Both the position numbers and the translations under genes were made by a program. A DNA stretch of 12,490 nt from CAYVJW01 sp964451885 (lineage in GTDB: Bacteria > Patescibacteriota > Gracilibacteria > UBA4473): positions 1 to 12,490 of the forward strand of contig CAYVJW010000039.1 in assembly GCA_964451885.1 (NCBI GenBank). The letters are read 5' to 3'. Under the pieces are notes generated by a model. That model was not told the origin of the DNA, did no database searches, and worked only from the letters and a program-made list of their open reading frames with translations. Numbering within the stretch: the first letter of the stretch is position 1; each line of letters starts with the position of its first letter. Shown here piece after piece: positions 7,250 to 12,490 of this stretch.

Positions 7250-9604
7250 CTAATAAGCATAAATCTCCCTCTCCAGTCCCTCCACCGCCTTAAAATACTC
7301 CTCCCTCCCCCCAAATGCCTCAATAATCTCAACAGGAGAACCCAAAGAAGAAAACGGTCGCACCGCAAGAATATTAATATCCTCAATATGCTCGATGCCT
7401 TCATCCGCATATTTATCCAGCAATCCCTCGAGAACTTTTCGAGCCTTTTCGCCATACTTATCAAAATAATTCTTTTTCCTGACACTATTGGCTCTTTCCG
7501 CTCGAGTTATCAACTTCTTTTTCCCGAAAGCCACATGCAAAATCAGATCAAACGGATCGAGTTCTTGTTTGATATCCGCTTGAAGTTCAGAAAACATAAC
7601 TCCCTGTTTGGATAATTCTTCCAGAATATAATATTTTTTCTTGTGTGTATCCCATGTCTGAATGAAATCATCTAGTGATGCATATTGCTGTAAGATCTTC
7701 CGTTTAGTGTAATCCTTGAGGGATTCAGTGATTAATTTTCCATCCGCTCCAAGGTATTGCGTTTGTTTGTACGCCATTTCTACAGGAACACCATCAATAT
7801 AAATCTTTTCTCGCCTTCCCTCCGCTATCTCACCACCTTCTATTATTTTTGGCTTATCTTCTTGGTGTTCATCAACTTCCTGAAAAGACGGCTCTATTTC
7901 GGGTTCGTCTTGCGGAAGTTCTTCCCCTTGTTTGATCTCCTTTACCTGTACAGGATCTCCATCAAAGTCAGGATCGGCAAATAACTCCGTTACTCTGCGA
8001 AAATCAAGGATCGTAAAATGGGTCTTCCCAAAATCCTCTTTAATTCGCGTACCACGCCCAATAATTTGTTTGAATTCGGCCATGGAGTTGATATTTGAAT
8101 CCAACACAATTACTTTACAGGTTTGTGTATCCACTCCCGTGTTCATCAATTTGCTGGTTGTTACAAGCACTGGATAAAGGCTTTCAGGATCAATAAAATT
8201 ATCAAGTTCCGCTTTGCCTTCTTCGTTATCTCCCGTAATTCGCATGACATACTTGCGATTTTCTTTGACCAGATCAGCATTCTCATTCACAAGTGCTTGT
8301 CGCATACGTTCGGCATGATCTATGTCTACACAAAAAACAATCGTTTTGTCGTGTCGATCGGTTGATTTTAAAAATCGAGTAATTTCTTTGGCTACAGTTT
8401 TGGTTCGCTCGGTTAAAACAATATCTTTATCAAAATTTTTCGTAGTATAGATCTTATCCTCAACTTCACGACCTTCTCTATCACGATCCAAAATACTCGG
8501 ACGATATCCACCGATATCTTTGTCGAGCATGATCTGAACTACTTTGTATGGAGCCAGAAACCCATCATCTATTCCCTGTTTAAGCGAGTATGTGTAAATT
8601 GGCTCACCGAAATATTCCATATTGGAAACCTCCTTTGTTTCCTTAGGAGTAGCCGTAAGCCCCACGTGAACCGATGAAGAAAAATAATCCAATACTTCAC
8701 GCCACGCAGAGTCCGAAGCAGCACTTCCTCGATGGCACTCATCAATCACCACTAAATCGAAGAAATCCCGAGAAAACTGTTTGTAAGCATTCTTTTCTTC
8801 TTCATTCCCCGTCAAGCCTTGATAAAGTGCCAAGTAAATCTCGTAGGATTTATCTATCTGCCTCTTCTGAATCTTGGTCATCTTATCTCCAAAATGCTTG
8901 AAGTCGTTAGTCATAGTTTGATCAACCAAGATGTTTCGATCTGCTAAAAACAAGATCCGTTTTGAAGTCCCTGATTTCCAAAGCCTCCAAATAATCTGCC
9001 CTGCTGTAAAAGTTTTCCCCGTGCCTGTTGCCATTACGAGTAAAATTCGATCCTGCCCATTAGAAACGGCTTTTATCGTCCTATTTATCGCGATTTGTTG
9101 ATAATAACGCGGGGTTTTGCCTGAGCCATCGGAGTAGTACGGTGTTTCAATAATCTTTTGTTTGGATTCATCTAGATTATTGGCTTTTTTGTATCGTTCA
9201 TAGAGCTCTTTAGGAGATGGCAAAGCATCCATTGAAAGTGCTTGCTCTTTGCCCGTAAAAAAATCATGTTCCAAAAATCCATCCCCGTTTGAGCTGTAAG
9301 CAAACGGAATATCCAAAGTTTCTGCATAATCTTGGGCTTGTTGCATTCCGCCTCCGACAGCATGATTGTTGTCTTTGGCTTCAATGACTGCAATGGGGAA
9401 ATTATTTTTATAATACAAGACATAATCAGCTTTTTTGGCCTTTCCTCGTTTTACCATTTTCCCACGCACTTCAATCCTTCCTGCTGTGAAATAAACTTCT
9501 TCTCGAAGTTGAGTCATTTTATCCCACCCTGCTTTTTCAATAGCGGGAGTGATATATTTTGTCCGAATATCTTGTTCTGTTAGTTGTTTTTTGGCATCAG
9601 TCAT
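7250..9604 (-). CDS. hsdR: type I restriction endonuclease subunit HsdR
   Basis: HsdR is the motor and nuclease of the type I complex: it pulls in DNA using ATP and cuts far from an unmethylated site. This 784-residue protein has a PD-(D/E)xK nuclease domain at the N terminus (D60, E75-A-K77, then QQAQDY at 88-93). The SF2 helicase motor follows: Walker A MATGTGKT (191-198), DECH (288-291), LTATP (316-320), TGVDTQ (489-494) and QIIGRGTR (513-520). An acidic linker (about 555-595) leads to a C-terminal domain like that of EcoEI HsdR. Length suits that shorter HsdR group. All catalytic motifs are intact. The gene starts 57 nt after the XRE repressor gene, with a perfect hairpin in the gap, and a TATAAA lies just upstream of its ATG; I could not find a matching -35. 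No Shine-Dalgarno is seen. Confidence 0.97.
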   Translation of the reverse strand: MTDAKKQLTEQDIRTKYITPAIEKAGWDKMTQLREEVYFTAGRIEVRGKMVKRGKAKKADYVLYYKNNFPIAVIEAKDNNHAVGGGMQQAQDYAETLDIPFAYSSNGDGFLEHDFFTGKEQALSMDALPSPKELYERYKKANNLDESKQKIIETPYYSDGSGKTPRYYQQIAINRTIKAVSNGQDRILLVMATGTGKTFTAGQIIWRLWKSGTSKRILFLADRNILVDQTMTNDFKHFGDKMTKIQKRQIDKSYEIYLALYQGLTGNEEEKNAYKQFSRDFFDLVVIDECHRGSAASDSAWREVLDYFSSSVHVGLTATPKETKEVSNMEYFGEPIYTYSLKQGIDDGFLAPYKVVQIMLDKDIGGYRPSILDRDREGREVEDKIYTTKNFDKDIVLTERTKTVAKEITRFLKSTDRHDKTIVFCVDIDHAERMRQALVNENADLVKENRKYVMRITGDNEEGKAELDNFIDPESLYPVLVTTSKLMNTGVDTQTCKVIVLDSNINSMAEFKQIIGRGTRIKEDFGKTHFTILDFRRVTELFADPDFDGDPVQVKEIKQGEELPQDEPEIEPSFQEVDEHQEDKPKIIEGGEIAEGRREKIYIDGVPVEMAYKQTQYLGADGKLITESLKDYTKRKILQQYASLDDFIQTWDTHKKKYYILEELSKQGVMFSELQADIKQELDPFDLILHVAFGKKKLITRAERANSVRKKNYFDKYGEKARKVLEGLLDKYADEGIEHIEDINILAVRPFSSLGSPVEIIEAFGGREEYFKAVEGLEREIYAY

Positions 9605-9635
9605 ATGGTTTATAGTGAGTTAATTTTACCAATTT

Positions 9636-9654
9636 CTCGCACCAGTGGTGCGAG
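9636..9654 (+). terminator. perfect hairpin plus T-tract: plus-strand terminator or operator upstream of hsdR
   Basis: CTCGCACC and GGTGCGAG form a perfect 8-bp stem around a 3-nt AGT loop. The plus strand then has six T (9655-9660) and more T-rich sequence, the standard form of an intrinsic terminator. On the minus strand, the direction of the flanking genes, the hairpin is preceded by A6 and followed by no T-run, so it should not end operon transcription. There is no plus-strand gene to its left. It would therefore stop antisense transcripts leaving hsdR, or it could act as an operator or mRNA hairpin between the XRE gene and hsdR. Confidence 0.6.
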
Positions 9655-9661
9655 TTTTTTG

Positions 9662-9910
9662 TTATTTTACCTTTGTTGGAGACTCTGAAGTACTTACTTG
9701 AGTTAATTCATCAATACTCACCCCCAACGACTCCGCAATCTTCTGAACCGTATCAATTTTCGGATTGTCTGTATCTCCCCCCTCAATTTTCACAATCGTA
9801 TGAAAAGCCACATCGGCCAACTTTGAAAGTTTGTCTTGAGAAAGCCCCTTTTCTTTACGGATTCTTCGGATATTCACTGCTACGGGAGAAAGGTTCTTTT
9901 TTGTTTTCAT
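9662..9910 (-). CDS. small XRE-family helix-turn-helix regulator at the head of the RM operon
   Basis: This 82-residue protein is almost entirely a Cro/CI-type HTH domain (about 11-70). INIRRIRKEKGLSQDKLSKLADV-like helices come first, a recognition helix lies around 34-42 (VAFHTIVKIE), and a SLGVSIDEL ending is typical of the XRE fold. There is no ligand or dimerisation domain beyond the fold, so it resembles the controller (C) proteins and short repressors that precede restriction genes. It lies 57 nt upstream of hsdR on the same strand. A perfect dyad (9919-9945) directly in front of its ATG suggests autoregulation, and the 9636-9654 palindrome may be a second site; both are inference. An antitoxin role is possible, but no toxin gene sits beside it. 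The ATG has no Shine-Dalgarno; the stop is TAA. Confidence 0.88.
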   Translation of the reverse strand: MKTKKNLSPVAVNIRRIRKEKGLSQDKLSKLADVAFHTIVKIEGGDTDNPKIDTVQKIAESLGVSIDELTQVSTSESPTKVK

Positions 9911-9918
9911 GAGTTTTT

Positions 9919-9945
9919 AGTATTACGAAGAGTCATAGTAATACT
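9919..9945. promoter_or_regulatory. dyad operator candidate upstream of the XRE gene
   Basis: AGTATTAC and GTAATACT form a perfect inverted repeat with an 11-nt spacer, ending 8 nt before the XRE start codon. The half-sites are 19 nt apart centre to centre, close to two helical turns, which suits a dimeric HTH repressor. Related hexamers AGTATT (10271-10276) and AATACT (10304-10309) occur near the divergent start at 10345. Assignment to the adjacent XRE protein is inference. Confidence 0.5.
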
Positions 9946-9987
9946 TTATAAATTCACAGATAAAAATCAATTCCTCAGGTGGAGAAT

Positions 9988-10008
9988 CCAATATTCGCAA
10001 AATATTGG
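9988..10008. repeat. perfect inverted repeat just after the PilZ-like gene
   Basis: CCAATATT and AATATTGG form an 8-bp stem around the loop CGCAA, starting directly after the TAG stop of the PilZ-like gene on the minus strand. The stem is AT-rich and no T-run follows on either strand, so it is at best a weak terminator. It could instead be a protein-binding site in the 99-nt gap upstream of the XRE gene. Confidence 0.4.
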
Positions 10009-10009
10009 C

Positions 10010-10330
10010 CTAAATCCGCTCTTCCCAATATTTCTGTATCTCCCGATCAGAAGCATCTGCTGCCTTCAAAAATTTCCGTCCAATCTTCCTCAAAGATTTA
10101 GGATCAAAAACCAAGTGTACAGCAACCAAACCACTCGCCTCCTCCAATAACTCTAGGAAAATTAAAGGATTGTGAGGCGTTTCCAATTCGGCCTTCATTC
10201 CAATACTAAATCCTCCAGCACTGAAGTCGGCCACTTTTACCATAGAGGACTGCTTATTGTTATTGGATGGAGTATTCTGCATTTCGAGAACACTGTACTT
10301 ATTAATACTGTTGAAGTCAACACTTAACAC
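10010..10330 (-). CDS. short PilZ-like protein (possible c-di-GMP receptor remnant)
   Basis: The frame encodes up to 106 residues. The KVADFSAGGFSIGM segment (32-45) resembles the D/N-x-S-x-x-G motif of PilZ domains, and alternating strands follow (LIFLELLEE, VAVHLVFDP), then a C-terminal helix (DREIQKYWEERI) like that ending many PilZ proteins. PilZ domains bind cyclic di-GMP, but the RxxxR motif that contacts the ligand is missing from the N-terminal part, so binding is doubtful and the domain may be truncated. The longest start is a GTG lying inside the 10322-10343 dyad; ATGs at codons 17 and 30 are alternatives, and an in-frame stop 15 nt upstream rules out extension. It is divergent from the HTH gene at 10345. 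Family assignment is by motif resemblance and is tentative. Confidence 0.5.
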   Translation of the reverse strand: MLSVDFNSINKYSVLEMQNTPSNNNKQSSMVKVADFSAGGFSIGMKAELETPHNPLIFLELLEEASGLVAVHLVFDPKSLRKIGRKFLKAADASDREIQKYWEERI

Positions 10331-10343
10331 TAAAATGTTAAGT
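10322..10343. promoter_or_regulatory. dyad in the divergent start region
   Basis: ACTTAACA and TGTTAAGT form a perfect 8-bp inverted repeat with a 6-nt spacer. It fills the 14-bp space between the GTG of the PilZ-like frame and the ATG of the plus-strand HTH gene, and covers that GTG. A smaller dyad (GTTGA, AG, TCAAC at 10310-10321) adjoins it. The position directly before the ATG suits an autoregulatory operator or a leader hairpin. A TAAAAT within it (10331-10336) could be a -10 element. Confidence 0.45.
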
Positions 10344-10344
10344 C

Positions 10345-10557
10345 ATGAATATCCAAGATTTAAAACTTATGGGAGCAGGGGATGTATGCCATTTTTTGGG
10401 CATTTCTCGCGGTCGTTTGTCATTTCTCATCAAGCACTACGAGATTCCCTACAACGAGATTTCTTCAGGAAAGGTATTTTTGAAAAACGATATTGAGGAC
10501 TTCATGAATTCCCCTAAACGATTAGAGGGGCTGAAGCATTCTCGAAAAAAAGCGTGA
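10345..10557 (+). CDS. small excisionase/MerR-type helix-turn-helix protein
   Basis: This is the only confident plus-strand gene. The 70-residue product has the winged-HTH pattern of excisionase-like (HTH_17) domains: AGDVCHFLGISRGRLSFLIKHY-like helices (about 11-32), a turn (EIPYNEISSGKVF) and a last helix (LKNDIEDFMN, 46-55), followed by a basic tail (KHSRKKA). Such proteins are either recombination directionality factors or small transcription regulators. No integrase gene is visible, so the mobile-element role is unsupported, although the repeat-flanked ATPase module begins right after it. It is divergent from the PilZ-like gene and preceded by a perfect dyad. Another ATG lies at codon 9; the first is kept because the dyad and the A+T-rich leader sit just upstream of it. 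The stop is TGA. Confidence 0.75.
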   Translation: MNIQDLKLMGAGDVCHFLGISRGRLSFLIKHYEIPYNEISSGKVFLKNDIEDFMNSPKRLEGLKHSRKKA

Positions 10558-10592
10558 ATCTGGATCGATTCTTGGGTAAATTCACTATTTTT

Positions 10593-10715
10593 TCACCCCA
10601 TCACCCATTCATCCGTATTTTTTGCCATCCTTTCTTCCAATCTTAGATTTGAGCAAAATGCCCCCTTATCAAAGGCAAAGTACCTGCAAATGCACTCCAA
10701 TCTTTGGAAGGACTT
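10593..10715 (-). pseudogene. truncated 3' fragment, duplicate of the gene tail at the right edge
   Basis: This 40-codon frame (up to a TAA at 10718-10716) ends in a TGA and repeats the C terminus of the partial gene at 12326-12490. Positions 10599-10708 align without gaps to 12329-12438 with 10 differences in 110. Homology also reaches the stop codon, with one extra GGG codon here. The shared peptide begins QRLECICRYF and ends TDEWVM. Eight of the ten differences are synonymous, and eight fall in third codon positions. Nothing upstream of 10709 resembles the other copy, so this is a remnant cut off at its 5' side. It lies in the 241-bp space between the HTH gene and the ATPase stop; I see nothing else there except an imperfect GGACTT/AAGTCC inverted repeat (10710-10774). 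Confidence 0.7.
10599..10708. repeat. direct repeat, left copy (110 bp, about 91% identical to 12329-12438)
   Basis: The copy lies exactly 1730 bp from its partner and in the same orientation, so the pair brackets the ATPase gene and its promoter. Nine of the ten differences are transitions. The inner boundary coincides with the small palindrome TCCAATCTTTGGA (10696-10708). Confidence 0.92.
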
Positions 10716-10798
10716 TTATGTCTTGTTATAAAAAGAAGTCCAGCTGTGTAGATATGCAAAAGAATATTTTTAACGCATTTTTATTACATGACCAAAAA

Positions 10799-12235
10799 TC
10801 ATGTTAACAAAAATAATCGCAAAGGAATTTTTACGGCATTAAATTCTTCGGAATATTCTAAATTATTATTGGAAATAATAAGACTGTAATCAGCTTTTAC
10901 TTTTTTTGCAGTGTTAATAATTTGTCGAAACCCTTTTTTCCCTGCGCCAACTTCAATAATTATTCTTCTCATACCCATTCCTAAAATAAAGTCAGCACCA
11001 CCTTGTGCGCTATCGTATGTAAGTGATTGACCAGGGTTTTTATAAAGAATTCGATGAAGGTACATCGAAACAATATCTTCCCATAATTTTCCTTTAGAAT
11101 TCTCTGGAGAAATGATATTTCCGATCATTTTGTAATACATCGCACGAAATGCAGGGGAAGAAAAAAGATATTTTGAAGGCTTGTTACTTGCTTGATTTAA
11201 ATGTGATCCATGAGGATAAATACGGTGTAATACCTCCGTCTGTTCCAGTAGATTAAATATTTCAGAAACAGTCGAGCGGTCTTTTATGCCAAATCTTTCT
11301 GCAATTTTGGAAAAACTAAAAGCATCCATATCAGCTACCGCATATAAGATTCCTGGTATTTTTGAAATAGTATCTGAAGTAAAGCGTCCAATACTGGCAA
11401 TATCTCCACTAATAACACGATCCAGTGTTTTATGAATTTGATCGTAAACAATGGCTTCGTTATCGGAAGCTATCATGAATGGCAACGAGCCGTAATTAAG
11501 GTATTTTTCAAATTCAAGACGAGTAAGTCCCAAATAATACTCATTCGCTTTTTTCTCTAGAACCTGCAAGTGGTCAAATACTTCTTTAGCATTTTTAGCT
11601 GAAAAAATGGTCTCTCTGATTTCTTTTCCCAAGCCCTTGATCTCATATTTTTGACGCTTAATTTTGAGATATTCCGTAAAATTTAAAGGGAAGAGTTTCT
11701 CAAACACCGCTCGACGAGTAATATCGGGGTTCGTATTCATTAAAAGTGCGGCTGAACCTGTGGCAAAAATAAATACTTTATTTGAACGATCAAAAATACT
11801 TTTTAGGGTAATAGCCCATTTCTTGTCATATTGCACCTCATCGAGAAAAAGGAGGAGTGGTTTATCCAAGTTTTCTAATGATTTACCAATCAACTCTTCA
11901 TAAATGGTAATAATTTCATCTAGTGGTACATTTAAAATTTGACTTGTCTGATCCAAAGAAAGAAATAAGCGGTATACATCTTTTCCTTTACAGTCACTAA
12001 AAATTTGAGAAAGAATAGTTGTTTTCCCTGCTCCTCGAAGTCCCGTGAGCGTTACCCAACGATTACTTGTATTTCCATCAAGGAACCTGTCCAAATGAGC
12101 TTTCATTTTCACAAAAATGCTTCTTTGAGGACGTCTTTTCTCTTGTTCATCAAATACATATGCTTTCGCACGGAAATCTGCTTGAGCAATTTGCTCATTC
12201 AAGAAATTAATGATTTTTTCCTTATTTATAGCCAT
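10799..12235 (-). CDS. AAA_14/DUF4143 family ATPase
   Basis: The 478-residue protein has the two-part layout of AAA_14/DUF4143 proteins. The N-terminal P-loop ATPase has Walker A GLRGAGKT (65-72), Walker B LLLFLDE (127-133), a sensor-like ATGS (158-161) and arginines at 174-175. A winged-helix region follows (about 300-340, FSFSKIAERFGI). The C-terminal DUF4143 part has a nuclease-like fold pattern: GKLWEDIVSMYL (382-393), GGADFIL (412-418) and IIIEVGAGKK (425-434). The usual acidic-hydrophobic-lysine end of that motif (EVK) is EVG here, so the putative nuclease site is probably altered or inactive. The cellular function of the family is not established. The gene has its own sigma70-like promoter, stands alone as a transcription unit, and is bracketed by the direct repeats. 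No Shine-Dalgarno precedes the ATG. Confidence 0.9.
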   Translation of the reverse strand: MAINKEKIINFLNEQIAQADFRAKAYVFDEQEKRRPQRSIFVKMKAHLDRFLDGNTSNRWVTLTGLRGAGKTTILSQIFSDCKGKDVYRLFLSLDQTSQILNVPLDEIITIYEELIGKSLENLDKPLLLFLDEVQYDKKWAITLKSIFDRSNKVFIFATGSAALLMNTNPDITRRAVFEKLFPLNFTEYLKIKRQKYEIKGLGKEIRETIFSAKNAKEVFDHLQVLEKKANEYYLGLTRLEFEKYLNYGSLPFMIASDNEAIVYDQIHKTLDRVISGDIASIGRFTSDTISKIPGILYAVADMDAFSFSKIAERFGIKDRSTVSEIFNLLEQTEVLHRIYPHGSHLNQASNKPSKYLFSSPAFRAMYYKMIGNIISPENSKGKLWEDIVSMYLHRILYKNPGQSLTYDSAQGGADFILGMGMRRIIIEVGAGKKGFRQIINTAKKVKADYSLIISNNNLEYSEEFNAVKIPLRLFLLT

Positions 12236-12267
12236 AATTGAGGTTGTAAGTATCTATTGCCATCTAC

Positions 12268-12297
12268 AGCATACAGTAAACAGGTATTTGTTGTCAA
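12268..12297 (-). promoter_or_regulatory. sigma70-like promoter of the ATPase gene
   Basis: On the minus strand a consensus -35 TTGACA (12297-12292) is followed after 18 nt by TATGCT (12273-12268), a four-of-six match to the -10 consensus. It lies 33 nt upstream of the ATPase ATG at 12235, giving an untranslated leader of about 25 nt. The rest of the 90-bp gap to the upstream gene stop shows no clear terminator. Confidence 0.55.
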
Positions 12298-12325
12298 CTC
12301 CACCTTGCAATAAATCATTTTAAAA

Positions 12326-12490
12326 TCACATCACCCACTCATCCGTCTTTTTTGCCATCCTTTCCTCCAATCTTAAATCCGAACAAAATGCCCCTTTATC
12401 GAAGGCAAAGTATCTGCAAATGCACTCCAATCTTTGGAGCCATTTGTTAGATTTGGGGTTTGTTACCCCCTTTAAACCGCATGGAGAAGC
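12326..12490 (-). CDS. C-terminal end of an unrecognised gene entering from the right edge
   Basis: An open frame of 54 codons plus TGA runs from the right edge of the window to 12326 without interruption; its start lies outside. The peptide begins ASPCGLKGVT and ends RMAKKTDEWVM, with three cysteines in its repeated part and a charged helical tail. I do not recognise the family. Coding status is supported by the duplicate at 10593-10715, since most differences between the two are silent in exactly this frame. It is on the same strand as the ATPase, 90 bp upstream of it. Within it, at about 12456-12470, GGGGT and ACCCC form a short hairpin of no clear meaning. Confidence 0.6.
   Translation of the reverse strand, partial: ASPCGLKGVTNPKSNKWLQRLECICRYFAFDKGAFCSDLRLEERMAKKTDEWVM
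12329..12438. repeat. direct repeat, right copy
   Basis: This is the partner of the repeat at 10599-10708 and lies inside the 3' end of the gene that enters from the right edge. The homology stops at the palindrome TCCAATCTTTGGA (12426-12438). Beyond it this copy continues as open frame, whereas the left copy diverges at once. Confidence 0.92.

Noticed and set aside
7213..7485. 90-codon minus-strand frame overlapping the end of hsdR
   Set aside because: It lies in another frame within the well-supported HsdR C terminus; its arginine- and leucine-rich composition is typical of a shadow frame.
9836..10150. 104-codon plus-strand frame across the XRE and PilZ-like genes
   Set aside because: It runs antisense to two better-supported genes and shows no recognisable domain.
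10599..12438. Direct repeats as target-site duplications or CRISPR repeats
   Set aside because: They are 110 bp long, differ by about 9% and are only two. Target duplications are short and identical, and a CRISPR array needs many short repeats.
12439..12490. GGGGT/ACCCC hairpin resembling a tRNA T-arm
   Set aside because: The loop lacks the TTCRA consensus, and no cloverleaf with acceptor and anticodon stems can be drawn around it.

Overview
The window is an AT-rich bacterial accessory region. Nine or ten genes lie head to tail on the minus strand, followed by a small regulatory block and a separate ATPase module. TGA is a genuine stop here: the hsdM/rhuM and rhuM/hsdS junctions are ATGA overlaps, so UGA-glycine codes such as that of Gracilibacteria are excluded. 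No start codon that I checked has a clear Shine-Dalgarno sequence. That would suit Patescibacteria or Bacteroidota, but the taxon cannot be fixed from this sequence.

Right to left along the minus strand, positions 9910 to 1 hold a type I restriction-modification island: a small XRE-type repressor, HsdR (translocase/nuclease), an unknown single-pass membrane protein, HsdM (N6-adenine methyltransferase), a RhuM-family protein, HsdS (specificity subunit), a DUF2130 coiled-coil protein with a possible nuclease core, and a DUF6119/TIGR04141 'sporadically distributed' protein. The start of one more gene may run off the left edge. Spacing from hsdR onward is -4 to 33 bp, so one polycistronic message is likely. 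The RM core is intact by its motifs. The four extra genes are the unusual part and may make this a composite defence locus.

Positions 9605 to 10557 form a compact regulatory block. It holds the XRE gene, a short PilZ-like protein and a divergent excisionase/MerR-type HTH protein. Four perfect 8-bp-arm dyads sit at the gene boundaries (9636-9654, 9919-9945, 9988-10008, 10322-10343). The first also looks like an intrinsic terminator, but for the strand opposite the operon.

Positions 10558 to 12490 hold an AAA_14/DUF4143 ATPase with its own sigma70-like promoter. It is flanked by two direct copies, about 91% identical over 110 bp, of the 3' end of an unrecognised gene. The right copy is the tail of a gene entering from the right edge; the left copy is a truncated remnant. 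Eight of their ten differences are synonymous in one shared open frame, so both copies seem to have evolved as protein-coding sequence.
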